From the NCBI GenBank assembly GCA_009731375.1, contig BJOX01000179.1:279904-343903 (forward strand): a stretch of DNA of 64,000 nt, written 5' to 3'. A program made the translations under genes and the position numbers. Shown in pieces: positions 20,515 to 30,362 of this stretch (positions within the stretch are counted from its first letter, which is position 1; every line of letters begins with the position of its first letter). The notes under the pieces were generated by a model, which was given only the letters and a program-made list of their open reading frames with translations, ran no database searches and was not told the origin of the DNA. The stretch comes from Paulinella micropora. Its lineage: Eukaryota > Cercozoa > Imbricatea > Euglyphida.

Positions 20515-21533
20515 ATGGCCACGCTACGCTTGCAGTCTTCGCGGTTCCATCCTTACCAGCGTGGTCGGAACGGACGTGCAGCGGCGCACTCTAGAAACCA
20601 TGACATTCTGCGCTCGTTCCTGGTGGATCGTGTGCCCTTGCTCTTCGGAAACACAGGTGGAAACCTAAGTAACCTAGCCGCCGACTTTCCTGCCTCGTTA
20701 GGCCATATCCTGTACAATTGCAGAAAGGGCGGGGCCCTCTTGATAGATCAGGGCGCAAACGCCGGGTTTTTAGTTTTCGGGCCCGGCAGGGTGGGCGCGG
20801 AAGTGCTGGCACAGCTCGCGGACGGGGGCCGGTACAGCATTACCTTGCGAGAAGCCAGTGCCAAGGCACAGAAACACCGGCTGCTCAACCAGCCGCACCT
20901 AGAGATATCAGGCGAGCCCCCGCCCCAGAGCGAGCAGCTGCTACCGCCACACGAGTTTTCCTGGGCAGAGATCACTCCTCCGGTATCAGATTTCGTGTAC
21001 GCGCTACGTAAATTCCGCGCAGAAGGCAATGTCTGGGNNNNNNNNNNGAAGGTAATGTCTGGGAATTCTTCAAGCCGGACCAAGCGGTGGAGGTCGACAT
21101 ACCCGAACGTTTCAGGCTCGTCCTAGAACGCTTGGCCATGTTTGCCTGCGTAGCCGTCCATCTGCAAGAGGATACGCAGGACGGCGAGGCACAAAAAAGG
21201 GTCTGGGAAGCACAGCGCCCGTCCGTGAAGGTTGTGCTGATGGATTCGATCCTGCCCGAGTGCTGCAGCAGGAGTGCCTGCATCGTGATCAGCTCTGTCT
21301 GCGCAATGGGCGGCGCGCGTGCCGCCGGGGTCATGGAGAGCTGTGCCCGGATCCTGACCGCTTTCAAGGCCAGCAATGTGAACACCTGGCTAGACTTGGA
21401 AAAGAACCACCTGGCCATCCAATTTCTGTTGCCGCTAGAGGAGACTGACGACGGCGACAAGAGCGGGAAAGAGCAGGAGCTGAGGACGCGCTGTTCAAGC
21501 AGGCCCGCCCAGTTACACAAAGTATTAGAATGA
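20515..21533 (+). CDS. Unrecognised protein spanning a 10-N gap
   Basis: Starts at ATG 20515 (MATLRLQSSRF), reads to a 10-N gap at 21038-21047, then continues in another frame to the stop at 21531-21533. The words before and after the gap are nearly the same (AEGNVW / EGNVWEFFKP), so the gap hides an overlap and the gene is probably intact, about 330 residues. Segments such as GHILYNCRKGGALLIDQGANAGFLVFG and ERFRLVLERLAMFACVAVHL indicate a folded globular protein without transmembrane helices or known motifs. Its position between the capsid-like gene and the heliorhodopsin-like gene makes a virion or triplex-type protein possible, but that is only a guess. Confidence 0.55.
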
Positions 21534-21965
21534 GAAACCGGGGGGGTTTATTGGCGGTCTAACCCCCGGCCCCCAAAAAAAAGGCAACAGACACCACCTT
21601 TTTCTTTCCTCGAGGTCTGCCTCTTTTTTTTGTTGTTGGCCCCTCTCGTAGAAGCTAGCTTCCCATCCTCCCCACCACCCGAAAGCCCTCTCTCTCTCTC
21701 TCCTCCCTCCCCCCCCTCCCCCCAAACTCTGGCCGAAGTCTTGCCCGTTTTTTTTTCTTGGGGGGGAGGGAAAACGGGGGATCTGGTGCGCGAATCGGCA
21801 GGTGCGGGAAAGAACAAACCTAGGCAAACGATAAAGAAAAAAAATAATCAGTAAAAAATCACTCTCGCTCAACTTCTTTCCACCTCTTCCCCCCCCTTTG
21901 CTCCACTTGTCAAGTGTGCGGCGAGAAGGCAAAAAAAAGAAAAGCCTAAGGAGAGCTCACACGGT
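21534..21965. other. Intergenic, low complexity
   Basis: T/C-rich tracts, a G-run and A-runs between two plus-strand genes. No gene with normal composition on either strand; promoter elements not recognised. Confidence 0.5.
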
Positions 21966-22775
21966 ATGTGTCACTGCCGTAGACTCAAGGTACAGCCAGT
22001 GCTGTTCAGTTTCGTGGTCCTGGCCTTGGTAGCGCATGCCTCGATCTTGGGCTGGGAAATAGCCCGCAGCAAGCACGCGGATACTAGCGTCCTGGCCCTG
22101 TCCCTAGCGCTGCAAATCATCAGCCTGGCGGGGTTATGTGTCCTAGTAGCGCACGCGCTGCTGCCCCGCTGGGAGGGCTTCCAGGTTTACAGGTGGCTAG
22201 AGGCGGTGTTCTGCGCTCCGCTGCTGCTGGTGCTGCTGTTATTCCAGGCCGGGGAACGCGGGGTTGGCGCGCTTGTTCTCAGCATCGGGCTGTGCCAGCT
22301 GGCTATCTTCCTGAGCAGCATCATACCGATGGCGTTTGTCAGAGATTTCCAAGTGCTTGAACATCGGCTGCCGCACCACGGAGCGCTCTGCTGCTTGCTC
22401 AGGCCGCGGCGAGCCGCTGTAATCGGGAGGGCGGAGGAGACTAAAGAATTAGTATCGAACGCGCGATCCGAGGACGAGCGAAGCCTCGTGTTGCTGACCA
22501 TCGCGTTGCAGAACTTTTGGTTCCTAGCGCTCTACGCCCGCTGTCTCTCCGTGGTGCCACTGGTCCTGGCCTCGAGGCACCACCCGGCACCGGCGGTCAT
22601 TTATATTCTGTGGTGCGGCTGTTTCGGGGTCTGGGAATTTGTTTTTTATCTCTGCCTGCCGGTTCACCCCAACAGCGACGAGCGCAGAGGTCTCAAAGAC
22701 CTCATTTATTTCTTGCTGTCCCACGGCGGACGCGGCGGCCTGTCCGTCTGGGCCTTCTACAGCCTCACCCGCTGA
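21966..22775 (+). CDS. Heliorhodopsin-like 7-TM protein lacking the retinal lysine
   Basis: 269 residues with about seven hydrophobic segments. Several positions match the heliorhodopsin family: a basic N-terminus facing the cytoplasm, a histidine in TM1 (LVAHASIL), the RW-x-E motif that opens TM3 (RWLE, residues 76-79), and a TM6/TM7 layout with APAVIYILW followed by LIYFLLSHGGRGGLSVWAF. In heliorhodopsins TM7 reads roughly LS-x3-K-x2-L-x-W, where K binds retinal. Here the lysine position is R256, so no Schiff base could form. The protein would then be a sensor-like or structural relic, or a retinal-free transporter or channel. Heliorhodopsins are known from mirusviruses and some algal viruses. 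An unrelated 7-TM protein remains possible. Confidence 0.55.
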   Translation: MCHCRRLKVQPVLFSFVVLALVAHASILGWEIARSKHADTSVLALSLALQIISLAGLCVLVAHALLPRWEGFQVYRWLEAVFCAPLLLVLLLFQAGERGVGALVLSIGLCQLAIFLSSIIPMAFVRDFQVLEHRLPHHGALCCLLRPRRAAVIGRAEETKELVSNARSEDERSLVLLTIALQNFWFLALYARCLSVVPLVLASRHHPAPAVIYILWCGCFGVWEFVFYLCLPVHPNSDERRGLKDLIYFLLSHGGRGGLSVWAFYSLTR

Positions 22776-22941
22776 GACTTCCCGACGGTCTAGCCGCGTT
22801 CTGGGCAAGTTTTTATCCTCGGCCCCCCCCACTTTCTTTGCTCTTTTCCCCGGGGCTTTCGTGCACTCCCCTCCCCCCCCCCGGACTCCAAAGGCCATGC
22901 TAGTAATATTTATTAAAAACGACGGTTTTCTGTTTTCCTTC

Positions 22942-24944
22942 TTATTGTGGTGCATCAGAAGCGGAAAAAGACGAGGAGGAAGAAAATAGAGGGGCAAAAG
23001 GAGCAGATGAAGAGGAGGATGAAGAAGAAGAGGGAGGAGGAGGAGGGGATAATCGCGCCGGTCCACTCAGAAAGGCCTCCCGTAAATTTTCAGGAGAAAC
23101 TGGCGGAAAGAATTTCTTTCCACCCCGCTGGCAGGGCGCGAAGAATGGTAGGCGCGCCAGCCAACGTTTCTTCTTGGTGCTCCCCTTTTCCGCGTAAAAC
23201 CCTACGCCGGGCAGCAGGCAGTCGNNNNNNNNNNGGTTTTCAGTCCCCATTCCCCGTACTTTTTGTTGACGGCGGCCGCCGCCAGGGAGCGCAGCCGCAG
23301 CGTCCGGGCGTGCGCCGAACTGCCTGGGTTGGCTAGGATCACGGGCTCGGTGTTGGCGCGCAGCGTGGGGGGCAGTTGCCGCGAGCCCGGCTTGATNNNN
23401 NNNNNNAGGTTGAATAAAATCGTCGGTCTGGAAGCTGGCCTGCAGGTACTCGAATGATATTTTAGGTGCAGTTATCCCATCGAAATTGCCGTAGTGGGAG
23501 ACCGTCGAGAGGGACCAGGACGACAGAACGCGTTGATGCGCTTGGAGTTCCTCTTTTCGCTTTCGCACCTCTTTTTGTTCTTGCGGCTCTTCTTCTTGTT
23601 TCCTTAGCCACTCTACTGGGTAGAGCGGCTGCATCCTGCCGTNNNNNNNNNNTTCCTCTTCTTCTCCAGACGTGTCGGATATTAAACCCTCTGTCATCAG
23701 CTGATCGTCTTCTTCTTCTTCTTCTTCCTCGGCAGGTTCAGACAACGCTTGATCACCACCCTATAGATCTTGTTCTCTTGGTCCCTTCGTTCGTGCCCGA
23801 TAATTTGCAAGCGTTTGCGATGCTTTCTTTGCTTCCACCAAAGCTCTTTCAAGTTCTTCTTGCGCGCTTTTTACATTGGCCAGGGCTGTTTGCACCTTTT
23901 CCTCGGCTTCTACCGCNNNNNNNNNNCGTTCAAGGTGGAGGCAAACATCCGGTCCCACTTTTGTTTGAGTTCTCGGAGGCTGCCGTAGTCCAGCTTCTTT
24001 TCGTCGTCGTAGTAAGCGTAATGCAAAAGATAGTCTCGTACGTACTTGGGTGCATGGCCAATAGTATTCTTGAGCCCCCGGCAAAATTTAAGTTTCTGTT
24101 CCCATGTTTTACCACGTTCAAACCAACCCCCGAAGTAAGGATTTGCAAGACCTTGGCAGAACCTGAAACAAACCCGGAGCCAGTACCCCTGCCCTAGATT
24201 CTTCACATAGACTTGTGCAGGAAACAGGACCATCGTCATGGGCTCTACCGTAACTCGAGCTCCCAGAGCGTCCTCCACGGGGCCGTACACGAGTTCCTGG
24301 CCCGTAGCAGAGGGGTTAATAAAGCCGTGCAGGAAGATCTCGCCCTTGGTAGCGATTGTTGTTTTGCCTAGGTGGCTCCAACCTTCGCAGGACGTCTCTG
24401 TCTTCCAGTACCACGGGCCCGGCAGCTGCTCGACAAATCTGTAGGTTTTCAGTCCCCATTCCCCGTACTTTTTGTTGACGGCGGCCGCCGCCAGGGAGCG
24501 CAGCCGCAGCGTCCGGGCGTGCGCCGAACTGCCTGGGTTGGCTAGGATCACGGGCTCGGTGTTGGCGCGCAGCGTGGGGGGCAGTTGCCGCGAGCCCGGC
24601 TTGATTTCTGGGAATTCGCCACTCGTGTCCGGCATCAGAAATCGCAGCACGCTGGCGTACCCCAGCGTGCTCGAGCTGTCGCCTTCCCCTTCCTTTTTTT
24701 CTCGGGGCCTGTACTCGTGCTGCTCGTAAAGAAACTGCCGCAGTTGGTGCTCCGTCCAAGCCAGTGCGCTTCTCTCTCCAGGAGGGCAGAGGTCGCACTC
24801 TAAAATCTTGGCATCTAGATGGGAGGGCCCGGGACTTTTTTCTTCTTCTTCGTCCTCTTCTTCTCCAGACGTGTCGGATATTAAACCCTCTGTCATCAGC
24901 TGATCGTCTTCTTCTTCTTCTTCTTCCTCGGCAGGTTCAGACAA
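22942..24944 (-). CDS. Acidic N-terminus protein, scrambled by gaps
   Basis: The clean part runs from ATG 24944 to the gap at 23926: 340 residues starting MSEPAEEEEEEEDD, with a C-x2-C (CDLC) near residue 50 and a folded region (YRFVEQLPGPWYWKTE, GKTTIATKGEIFLHGF, YWLRVCFRFCQG, KYVRDYLLHYAYYDD). Beyond it the assembly is broken into pieces: 23407-23642 (KQEEEPQEQKEVRKRKEE..., unique), 23235-23396 and 23653-23916 (copies of upstream DNA), and 22942-23224, which encodes a Pro/Ser-rich C-terminus ending SASDAPQ. The real gene, or two tandem paralogues, cannot be reconstructed here. No family recognised. Confidence 0.5.
23235..23396. repeat. Exact copy of 24444-24605 between two gaps
   Basis: A 162-bp block bounded by 10-N gaps, identical by eye to part of the acidic-N-terminus gene about 1.2 kb downstream. 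Either a misplaced contig or a collapsed tandem duplicate. Confidence 0.8.
23654..23916. repeat. Exact copy of 24853-25115 between two gaps
   Basis: A 263-bp block bounded by 10-N gaps that repeats the junction between the acidic-N-terminus gene and the next gene upstream on the minus strand. Like the neighbouring copy, this points to scaffolding artefact or an unresolved tandem duplication. Confidence 0.8.
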
Positions 24945-24959
24945 CGCTTGATCACCACC

Positions 24960-25568
24960 CTATAGATCTTGTTCTCTTGGTCCCTTCGTTCGTGCCCGAT
25001 AATTTGCAAGCGTTTGCGATGCTTTCTTTGCTTCCACCAAAGCTCTTTCAAGTTCTTCTTGCGCGCTTTTTACATTGGCCAGGGCTGTTTGCACCTTTTC
25101 CTCGGCTTCTACCGCTTGTTGCTGTAAAGAAACCACGTCTGTAGCAGGAGCGTTGCTTTGTGTCTTTTGCTTTTTGGTTGGCCTTGCCTTGACGACGTAC
25201 ACACGCGCCTTTGCCTTCTTTTTTGTAACGATGATCCAGTTTGCCGTCACAGCATCTTGGCTCACTGGCCTTAACTCCCGAGCTACAATTTCGATGTTCT
25301 TCGCCAGTACCTCCCAGGCTGCACCTTCTCGGAGGTCCAAACGTTGCCGGAAGAATTCTTTCTGGCCTGTTTTCCGTTCGGTTGTGATTTGGAATGCCCA
25401 GTGAATAATAGGAGGAGGGAGATACCCTTGTTTCTGTAGACTTTCGTATAAATCGGTCAGCAATCCCTTGTTTTCGCCAAGTGCATCTAAGTTTAGCCAG
25501 ATATGTACACTTCCATGGGTTTCGTTGAAGTACACGAGGACGCAGGCGTCTGTCGCAGTGCTGTCCAT
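24960..25568 (-). CDS. Unrecognised 202-aa protein with C-terminal coiled coil
   Basis: Starts at ATG 25568 (MDSTATDACVLVYFNE). The first ~120 residues appear globular (VHIWLNLDALGEN, PPPIIHWAFQITTE, AVTANWIIVTKKKAK). A Lys-rich linker follows, and the last ~55 residues form a heptad-like Ala/Glu/Lys coiled coil (VEAEEKVQTALANVKSAQEE). It ends 15 bp before the start of the acidic-N-terminus gene on the same strand, so the two may be co-transcribed. Function unknown. Confidence 0.6.
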   Translation of the reverse strand: MDSTATDACVLVYFNETHGSVHIWLNLDALGENKGLLTDLYESLQKQGYLPPPIIHWAFQITTERKTGQKEFFRQRLDLREGAAWEVLAKNIEIVARELRPVSQDAVTANWIIVTKKKAKARVYVVKARPTKKQKTQSNAPATDVVSLQQQAVEAEEKVQTALANVKSAQEELERALVEAKKASQTLANYRARTKGPREQDL

Positions 25569-26053
25569 TCCTTTTTCTTAATTTGTGTACAGCCGTCCCC
25601 CCCCTGCGCTCGTCTTCCCCCGCGCCGTTTTCCCCACCCCCTGTTTTTAAAGAAAGGTTGTCCTTTTTTTCTTTTCCCCTTTCTCTTGTGCCCCTTTCCC
25701 TCTCCCACCTATCTTTCCCTCCCCTCCCCGTCTCCCCAACAAAAGAAAAAGAAACGACCCGCCATTCTTTTTCTTTCCTCTCTCTTCCCCCCCCCCCCCC
25801 CCCCCCCCCNNNNNNNNNNAGTTTCTTTCCCCGCCTCTCTTTCCCCCCGGCCCTCCCTTCCCTCCCACAAAACCCAGCAAAAAAAAAGCAGAACAACTAA
25901 GGCGGCAGGAAAGAAAACAGAGAGAGAGGGAGGGAGAACAAGAAAGGCGGCAGACAGTTCTTTTGCTAAAAAACAAAACCAAAAACAAAAGCCCGGCCCC
26001 CCTCCCCAAAAGAAAGGGCCAACCAAGCCGCACACCCTCCCCCCAAACAAAGA
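25569..26053. other. Intergenic, C/T- and A-rich with 10-N gap
   Basis: Divergent intergenic region between a minus-strand and a plus-strand gene. A poly-C tract ends in the gap 25810-25819; A-rich sequence follows. Long low-complexity ORFs cross it, none believable. Confidence 0.55.
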
Positions 26054-27343
26054 ATGAACGTTGACGACCAAGACCGGTATTTTCGGCCCCGGACCGGGGA
26101 ACGCGCGTTGGAAAGACAGGTCCATGACGAATTCAACCTGCTGCGGCGGGTCGGAGAGGGCAGGGACACGATCAACAGGACGGCCCCCGAGCACGTGCGC
26201 AAGGATGTGCGGGGCCTGGCCCCCGTAAACGCCACACCTAGCCTGGACTTTAGCGGCTGGTTCGAGGGCGAGAGGCGCCTGCGAGACGCCAGGTTCGGCT
26301 TCACAGCCAAACGCCATGATTACCTGGGCAAACGAAACGGGCTGGGCCCTATTATGAAGCCGCCCATTAACACCGAGATCTTCATCACCCGGGATGACCC
26401 GCGGTTCCGCCGCCAGAACGTGCTGCAGGAGGTGCAGGTCGACAGCAACTTCTATGGCACGGGGGGGGACGCGGCCGAGGTTATGTCCGCGGTCTCCGGC
26501 CGCGTGCTGTGTTTCGTGACCAACCCGTCGTATATTAATTACATGTGCAAGTACGAGCCGCTACAGACGGACAGGCCGCCGAAGGAAGCGTTCAAGTGCC
26601 TGATCAACCTGTTCCGCGCAAACTACTCGCTCAGGCAGGTGAAGGCGAAGCCGGCCGAGCAGCTCGTGCGCCACCGGGCCGCCTCTATCCTGACCCTGCT
26701 GACGCCCCTCGGAGTGCTGGACCAGATACAAAGCACGGAGACCAACGCGCGGAGCTACATCCCGGCCATGACGGGCAGCGTGCTGCGCCGCGGGCCCGTG
26801 TACTACACGGGCACGGACTCGGGGCTGATTAACATCTGGGCCCTGCCCTCCTTCAAGAAAGCCAGGCCCGACGAGGACGGCTCGCACACGCGCTGGGCGC
26901 CGGGGGAGACAGTGCACATGGAGAGGAAAGGCCTGAGCTTTGGCCTGGACCAATTACCGCCCGAGGTCACGCTGCACTTGTGGCTGGTGCTGGAGCCCGT
27001 CCTGTACGGGCCCACCCCGGGCAGCGAAGAAAAAAGAAGCCAGCAGCGCGTCGTGTGGCGCTTCAGGCCGCTGGTGACCAGGACCGACGAACCCTTGCCC
27101 GCGTGGCAGTGTACGGGCACACTCCTGGGCCACGACTGGTACGGCGCGTCGGTCTACGTGGGACGGGTTCTGGCGGATAATGACGAGCGGAACTACAAGG
27201 GGGAGCTGTCCCGCGCGCTCGAAGAAATCCAACAACTGCTGTACGGGCGCGGGATGGCGCACGACTCGGAGCCGCCCACCGACCTGCGACACCTGCCGTC
27301 ACTGTCGCACGTGCACATACAGCCCTGCGTCACGCTGTACTAA
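26054..27343 (+). CDS. Unrecognised 429-aa protein, possible virion component
   Basis: ATG 26054 to stop 27343, uninterrupted. Composition is balanced, with many Arg and aromatic residues and no transmembrane helices. Readable segments include an Arg/Asp-rich N-terminus (DRYFRPRTGERALERQVHDE), TEIFITRDDPRFRRQNVLQE, a central VLCFVTNPSYINYMCKY, and VTLHLWLVLEPVLYGP and WYGASVYVGRVL near the end, which look like beta-strands of a structural protein. No motif gives a function. By position in a block with a capsid-like gene it could be a triplex or other capsid protein; this is a hypothesis for structure prediction only. It ends 45 bp from the end of the convergent minus-strand gene. Confidence 0.65.
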   Translation: MNVDDQDRYFRPRTGERALERQVHDEFNLLRRVGEGRDTINRTAPEHVRKDVRGLAPVNATPSLDFSGWFEGERRLRDARFGFTAKRHDYLGKRNGLGPIMKPPINTEIFITRDDPRFRRQNVLQEVQVDSNFYGTGGDAAEVMSAVSGRVLCFVTNPSYINYMCKYEPLQTDRPPKEAFKCLINLFRANYSLRQVKAKPAEQLVRHRAASILTLLTPLGVLDQIQSTETNARSYIPAMTGSVLRRGPVYYTGTDSGLINIWALPSFKKARPDEDGSHTRWAPGETVHMERKGLSFGLDQLPPEVTLHLWLVLEPVLYGPTPGSEEKRSQQRVVWRFRPLVTRTDEPLPAWQCTGTLLGHDWYGASVYVGRVLADNDERNYKGELSRALEEIQQLLYGRGMAHDSEPPTDLRHLPSLSHVHIQPCVTLY

Positions 27344-27387
27344 CAAAAAAAAAAACAGTAATATGAAGGTTGCTTTAATTAAAAAAG

Positions 27388-28260
27388 TTAGGCCATGCAG
27401 GCCACGTTGAGAACAAGCAGTTTCCTAACGGCCGGACAGTGAAAACGGCGGCACTCGCCCTGCGGGGCGTTCGGGCACGCCAGCGCGTAGTGCGGCAGTG
27501 GGAGGCCCTGCTCTACCCTCAGGCAATCGTCGACATTGTCGCCGGCGTGGCACCTGACGGAGGCAATCGTGAAAGTGATTTTCAGATCGTGCCAGTCGAA
27601 CAGCCGTTTCAGCACAGCCACCAAGCTCTGCTGCTTCGTGACCATCTCGAACAAGGCAGACGCGGCCCTGACCCATTGGAGCGACAGAAGTAGCAGTTCC
27701 TGTCTGCCCTTCCTGTTGGTGTTGGTAGTCGAGTCTTCGTCCGCCTCGTCGTCCGAACTACCCTCGTGGTCGCTCAGACGGAAGTCTCCGAGGCGCAGCT
27801 CCAGGCTAAGCTCCTCCGGCTCGTTAGGCACGGGAGAGAACGGACGCGAAGTTGCTGCGGACCCCATGACGCCCTTCCAGGCCTTGTCCAAGAACTCGGG
27901 CAGGATCTTGCTGGGCGGCGCCGCCCCCACGCCCGTGTCTGCGCGCGCTGGGGGCCGACAGCCGCTGCCGGTGGCGGACAGGCAGCCCTCGGGCCCCAGC
28001 GCGCGCAAGAGGCGGGGCCCGAACGACGCAAACTTGAATTCCTGCACCTCGAAGTGATAACTCAATTCATGAGCTAACACCCCGTTCGCAAACAGCACTT
28101 GCCGGTAAGGGGGCAGCGTTTCGAACAACTGGATTCTTTTGGCCAGGACTGCCTCTGTCAACTTCACGAAATCCGACAGCGGCGAGGCAACCAGGTCCCG
28201 CCAACGCAGCCCCACACTGACGGTTTTCTTACACTTTTCATCATCCTCTGGGGCGCTCAT
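27388..28260 (-). CDS. Unrecognised 290-aa protein with C-terminal Cys/His cluster
   Basis: ATG 28260 (MSAPEDDEKCKKTVS) to stop 27388. The N-terminal third is helical (LTEAVLAKRIQLFETL, GVLAHELSYHFEVQEF), the middle holds an acidic Asp/Glu/Ser stretch, then QELLLLSLQWVRAASALFEM. The last 45 residues contain several Cys and His residues (RCHAGDNVDDC, HYALACPN, GECRRFHCP), which may form a zinc site. No family recognised. Convergent with the gene at 26054-27343. Confidence 0.6.
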   Translation of the reverse strand: MSAPEDDEKCKKTVSVGLRWRDLVASPLSDFVKLTEAVLAKRIQLFETLPPYRQVLFANGVLAHELSYHFEVQEFKFASFGPRLLRALGPEGCLSATGSGCRPPARADTGVGAAPPSKILPEFLDKAWKGVMGSAATSRPFSPVPNEPEELSLELRLGDFRLSDHEGSSDDEADEDSTTNTNRKGRQELLLLSLQWVRAASALFEMVTKQQSLVAVLKRLFDWHDLKITFTIASVRCHAGDNVDDCLRVEQGLPLPHYALACPNAPQGECRRFHCPAVRKLLVLNVACMA

Positions 28261-29387
28261 CCACCGGCAGCGGCTGGTCAGAAATGAGGGCGCGGGGGGG
28301 GATATGCTAGGTTGACAATAGCCGCCGAAGAGAGAGAAAATAGGCCCAGAGAAGGAAAGAGGGGCCGACGGGGAGTCGGGGCAGCGCGGAGGTCTTTTCT
28401 TCTTGGTCTAGAAGAAAATGAAACAAATAAACAGCGCTCGGCTCGCATACTTTTTTTCCCGGGAGGGAGGTGTGTGTGTGTGTGTGTGGGCGCGCGAAGA
28501 CAGAGAGTGGGGGGGAGAGGTGTGAGATGATGGGGGGGGGGGGGGGGGGGGGGGGNNNNNNNNNNNNNNNNNNNNNNNNNNNNNNNNNNNNNNNNNNNNN
28601 NNNNNNNNNNNNNNNNNNNNNNNNNNNNNNNNNNNNNNNNNNNNNNNNNNNNNNNNNNNNNNNNNNNNNNNNNNNNNNNNNNNNNNNNNNNNNNNNNNNN
28701 NNNNNNNNNNNNNNNNNNNNNNNNNNNNNNNNNNNNNNNNNNNNNNNNNNNNNNNNNNNNNNNNNNNNNNNNNNNNNNNNNNNNNNNNNNNNNNNNNNNN
28801 NNNNNNNNNNNNNNNNNNNNNNNNNNNNNNNNNNNNNNNNNNNNNNNNNNNNNNNNNNNNNNNNNNNNNNNNNNNNNNNNNNNNNNNNNNNNNNNNNNNN
28901 NNNNNNNNNNNNNNNNNNNNNNNNNNNNNNNNNNNNNNNNNNNNNNNNNNNNNNNNNNNNNNNNNNNNNNNNNNNNNNNNNNNNNNNNNNNNNNNNNNNN
29001 NNNNNNNNNNNNNNNNNNNNNNNNNNNNNNNNNNNNNNNNNNNNNNNNNNNNNNNNNNNNNNNNNNNNNNNNNNNNNNNNNNNNNNNNNNNNNNNNNNNN
29101 NNNNNNNNNNNNNNNNNNNNNNNNNNNNNNNNNNNNNNNNNNNNNNNNNNNNNNNNNNNNNNNNNNNNNNNNNNNNNNNNNNNNNNNNNNNNNNNNNNNN
29201 NNNNNNNNNNNNNNNNNNNNNNNNNNNNNNNNNNNNNNNNNNNNNNNNNNNNNNNNNNNNNNNNNNNNNNNNNNNNNNNNNNNNNNNNNNNNNNNNNNNN
29301 NNNNNNNNNNNNNNNNNNNNNNNNNNNNNNNNNNNNNNNNNNNNNNNNNNNNNNNNNNNNNNNNNNNNNNNNNNNNNNNNNNNNNNN
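28261..29387. other. Intergenic with 832-bp gap
   Basis: Starts with G-rich and GT-repeat sequence (GT repeat near 28472-28489), then a G-run leads into an unresolved gap at 28556-29387. The 5' end of the next plus-strand gene lies inside the gap. Confidence 0.65.
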
Positions 29388-30362
29388 TTGCTTGAGGTAC
29401 AAAGCCGCTGCGTGCGCCAGTACCGCCGCGACAGCCTGCTCGGGAACTCCTTGTGCAAAGCCCTCGACAAGGGCGTGTACGACGAAAAGAGGCCGATGCG
29501 CCTGCTCTACTCGGACAAGGCCAAGCGAGAGAAGTGCAAGACGTGCCAGGCGCTGGCGAAGCAGGGGCCCACGCCGTGTTTTACTAGGGGGTGCCGTGTC
29601 ACGTGGGCGGGCAGGCCCCTGACCCCGCTTGGGGTGCTGGACGGACTAGTGCTGCGCAAGCGACAACTGAGCTGGCCGGACTTTGTGCTCGGCTGCAGCA
29701 CGCACTACGGGTTAGGGTTAGCGCGCTGGCAGAACCCGCCGGACATTGCCCCCCGGCTCAGCGAGCTAGCGTCCAGCCGGGCCTGGGCCCTGCCGGACAG
29801 CCCCGCCTCCGCGGCGCCGCCCGACGAGCACGCGCTGTGGTCTGCAGTCTACGCCGCCGCCGCCCCACGCCCCGTAGCCATGGCGCGGGGTGTGCCCAGG
29901 GCCCGCAGCTCCTCCCCTCCTGTTGGCGGCGCTGTTGCTTTGGCTTGGGCTGACTGCTGCCCCCAGCTCCGCTGCAGCCCGGAACTGGCGGCACAGGCCC
30001 GCCCGCACCTGGACGAGGCCGATGCGCGGCGCTTGTTGCACTGGCTAGTGCTGCCGTACCTGGGACGCGAGAACGACGGTTCTGAGCTGCTGGACTGGGG
30101 CCGGGCCAAGAAGGGCGAGCGTGGGGCGGACGGGGTGGCCAGCTGGTTCGGCGTGCCGGGGGTTCGTGCCTTGTGCGTCTGCCCCTTCAAGTCTACTGCG
30201 CAATCGCTGTACACCCACCGCAGCAACCCCGTTTCCGTTACGTTCGGCGCCTCGTTCCTCCACCTGCGCTGCCTTGACGACGAGTGTTTTGCCGGGTCCA
30301 GAAGGTTTAGGATTGCCCTCCCGGCAACGGCGCGCCAGGGGCTCCGTCCGCTCCTGACTTAG
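29388..30362 (+). CDS. Unrecognised Cys-containing protein, 5' end in gap
   Basis: The frame is open from the gap to the stop at 30362, about 324 visible residues. It has a C-x2-C...C...C set early (CKTCQALAKQGPTPC, then RGCRVTW) and a late CLDDEC motif, so zinc binding is possible. Other recognisable pieces are PLTPLGVLDGLVLRKR, WPDFVLGCSTHYGLGLARW, RLLHWLVLPYLGRENDGSELLDW and RFRIALPATARQGLRPLL. No family recognised. The 3' end overlaps the 3' end of the RPB10-like gene on the other strand by 56 bp. Confidence 0.55.
   Translation: MLEVQSRCVRQYRRDSLLGNSLCKALDKGVYDEKRPMRLLYSDKAKREKCKTCQALAKQGPTPCFTRGCRVTWAGRPLTPLGVLDGLVLRKRQLSWPDFVLGCSTHYGLGLARWQNPPDIAPRLSELASSRAWALPDSPASAAPPDEHALWSAVYAAAAPRPVAMARGVPRARSSSPPVGGAVALAWADCCPQLRCSPELAAQARPHLDEADARRLLHWLVLPYLGRENDGSELLDWGRAKKGERGADGVASWFGVPGVRALCVCPFKSTAQSLYTHRSNPVSVTFGASFLHLRCLDDECFAGSRRFRIALPATARQGLRPLLT

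Noticed and set aside
28278-29470. Minus-strand ORFs over the 832-bp gap
   Set aside because: Mostly unknown bases.
29710-29724. GGGTTAGGGTTAG, two telomere-like units
   Set aside because: Only two units, inside a coding frame (GLGLA); no array, so chance.
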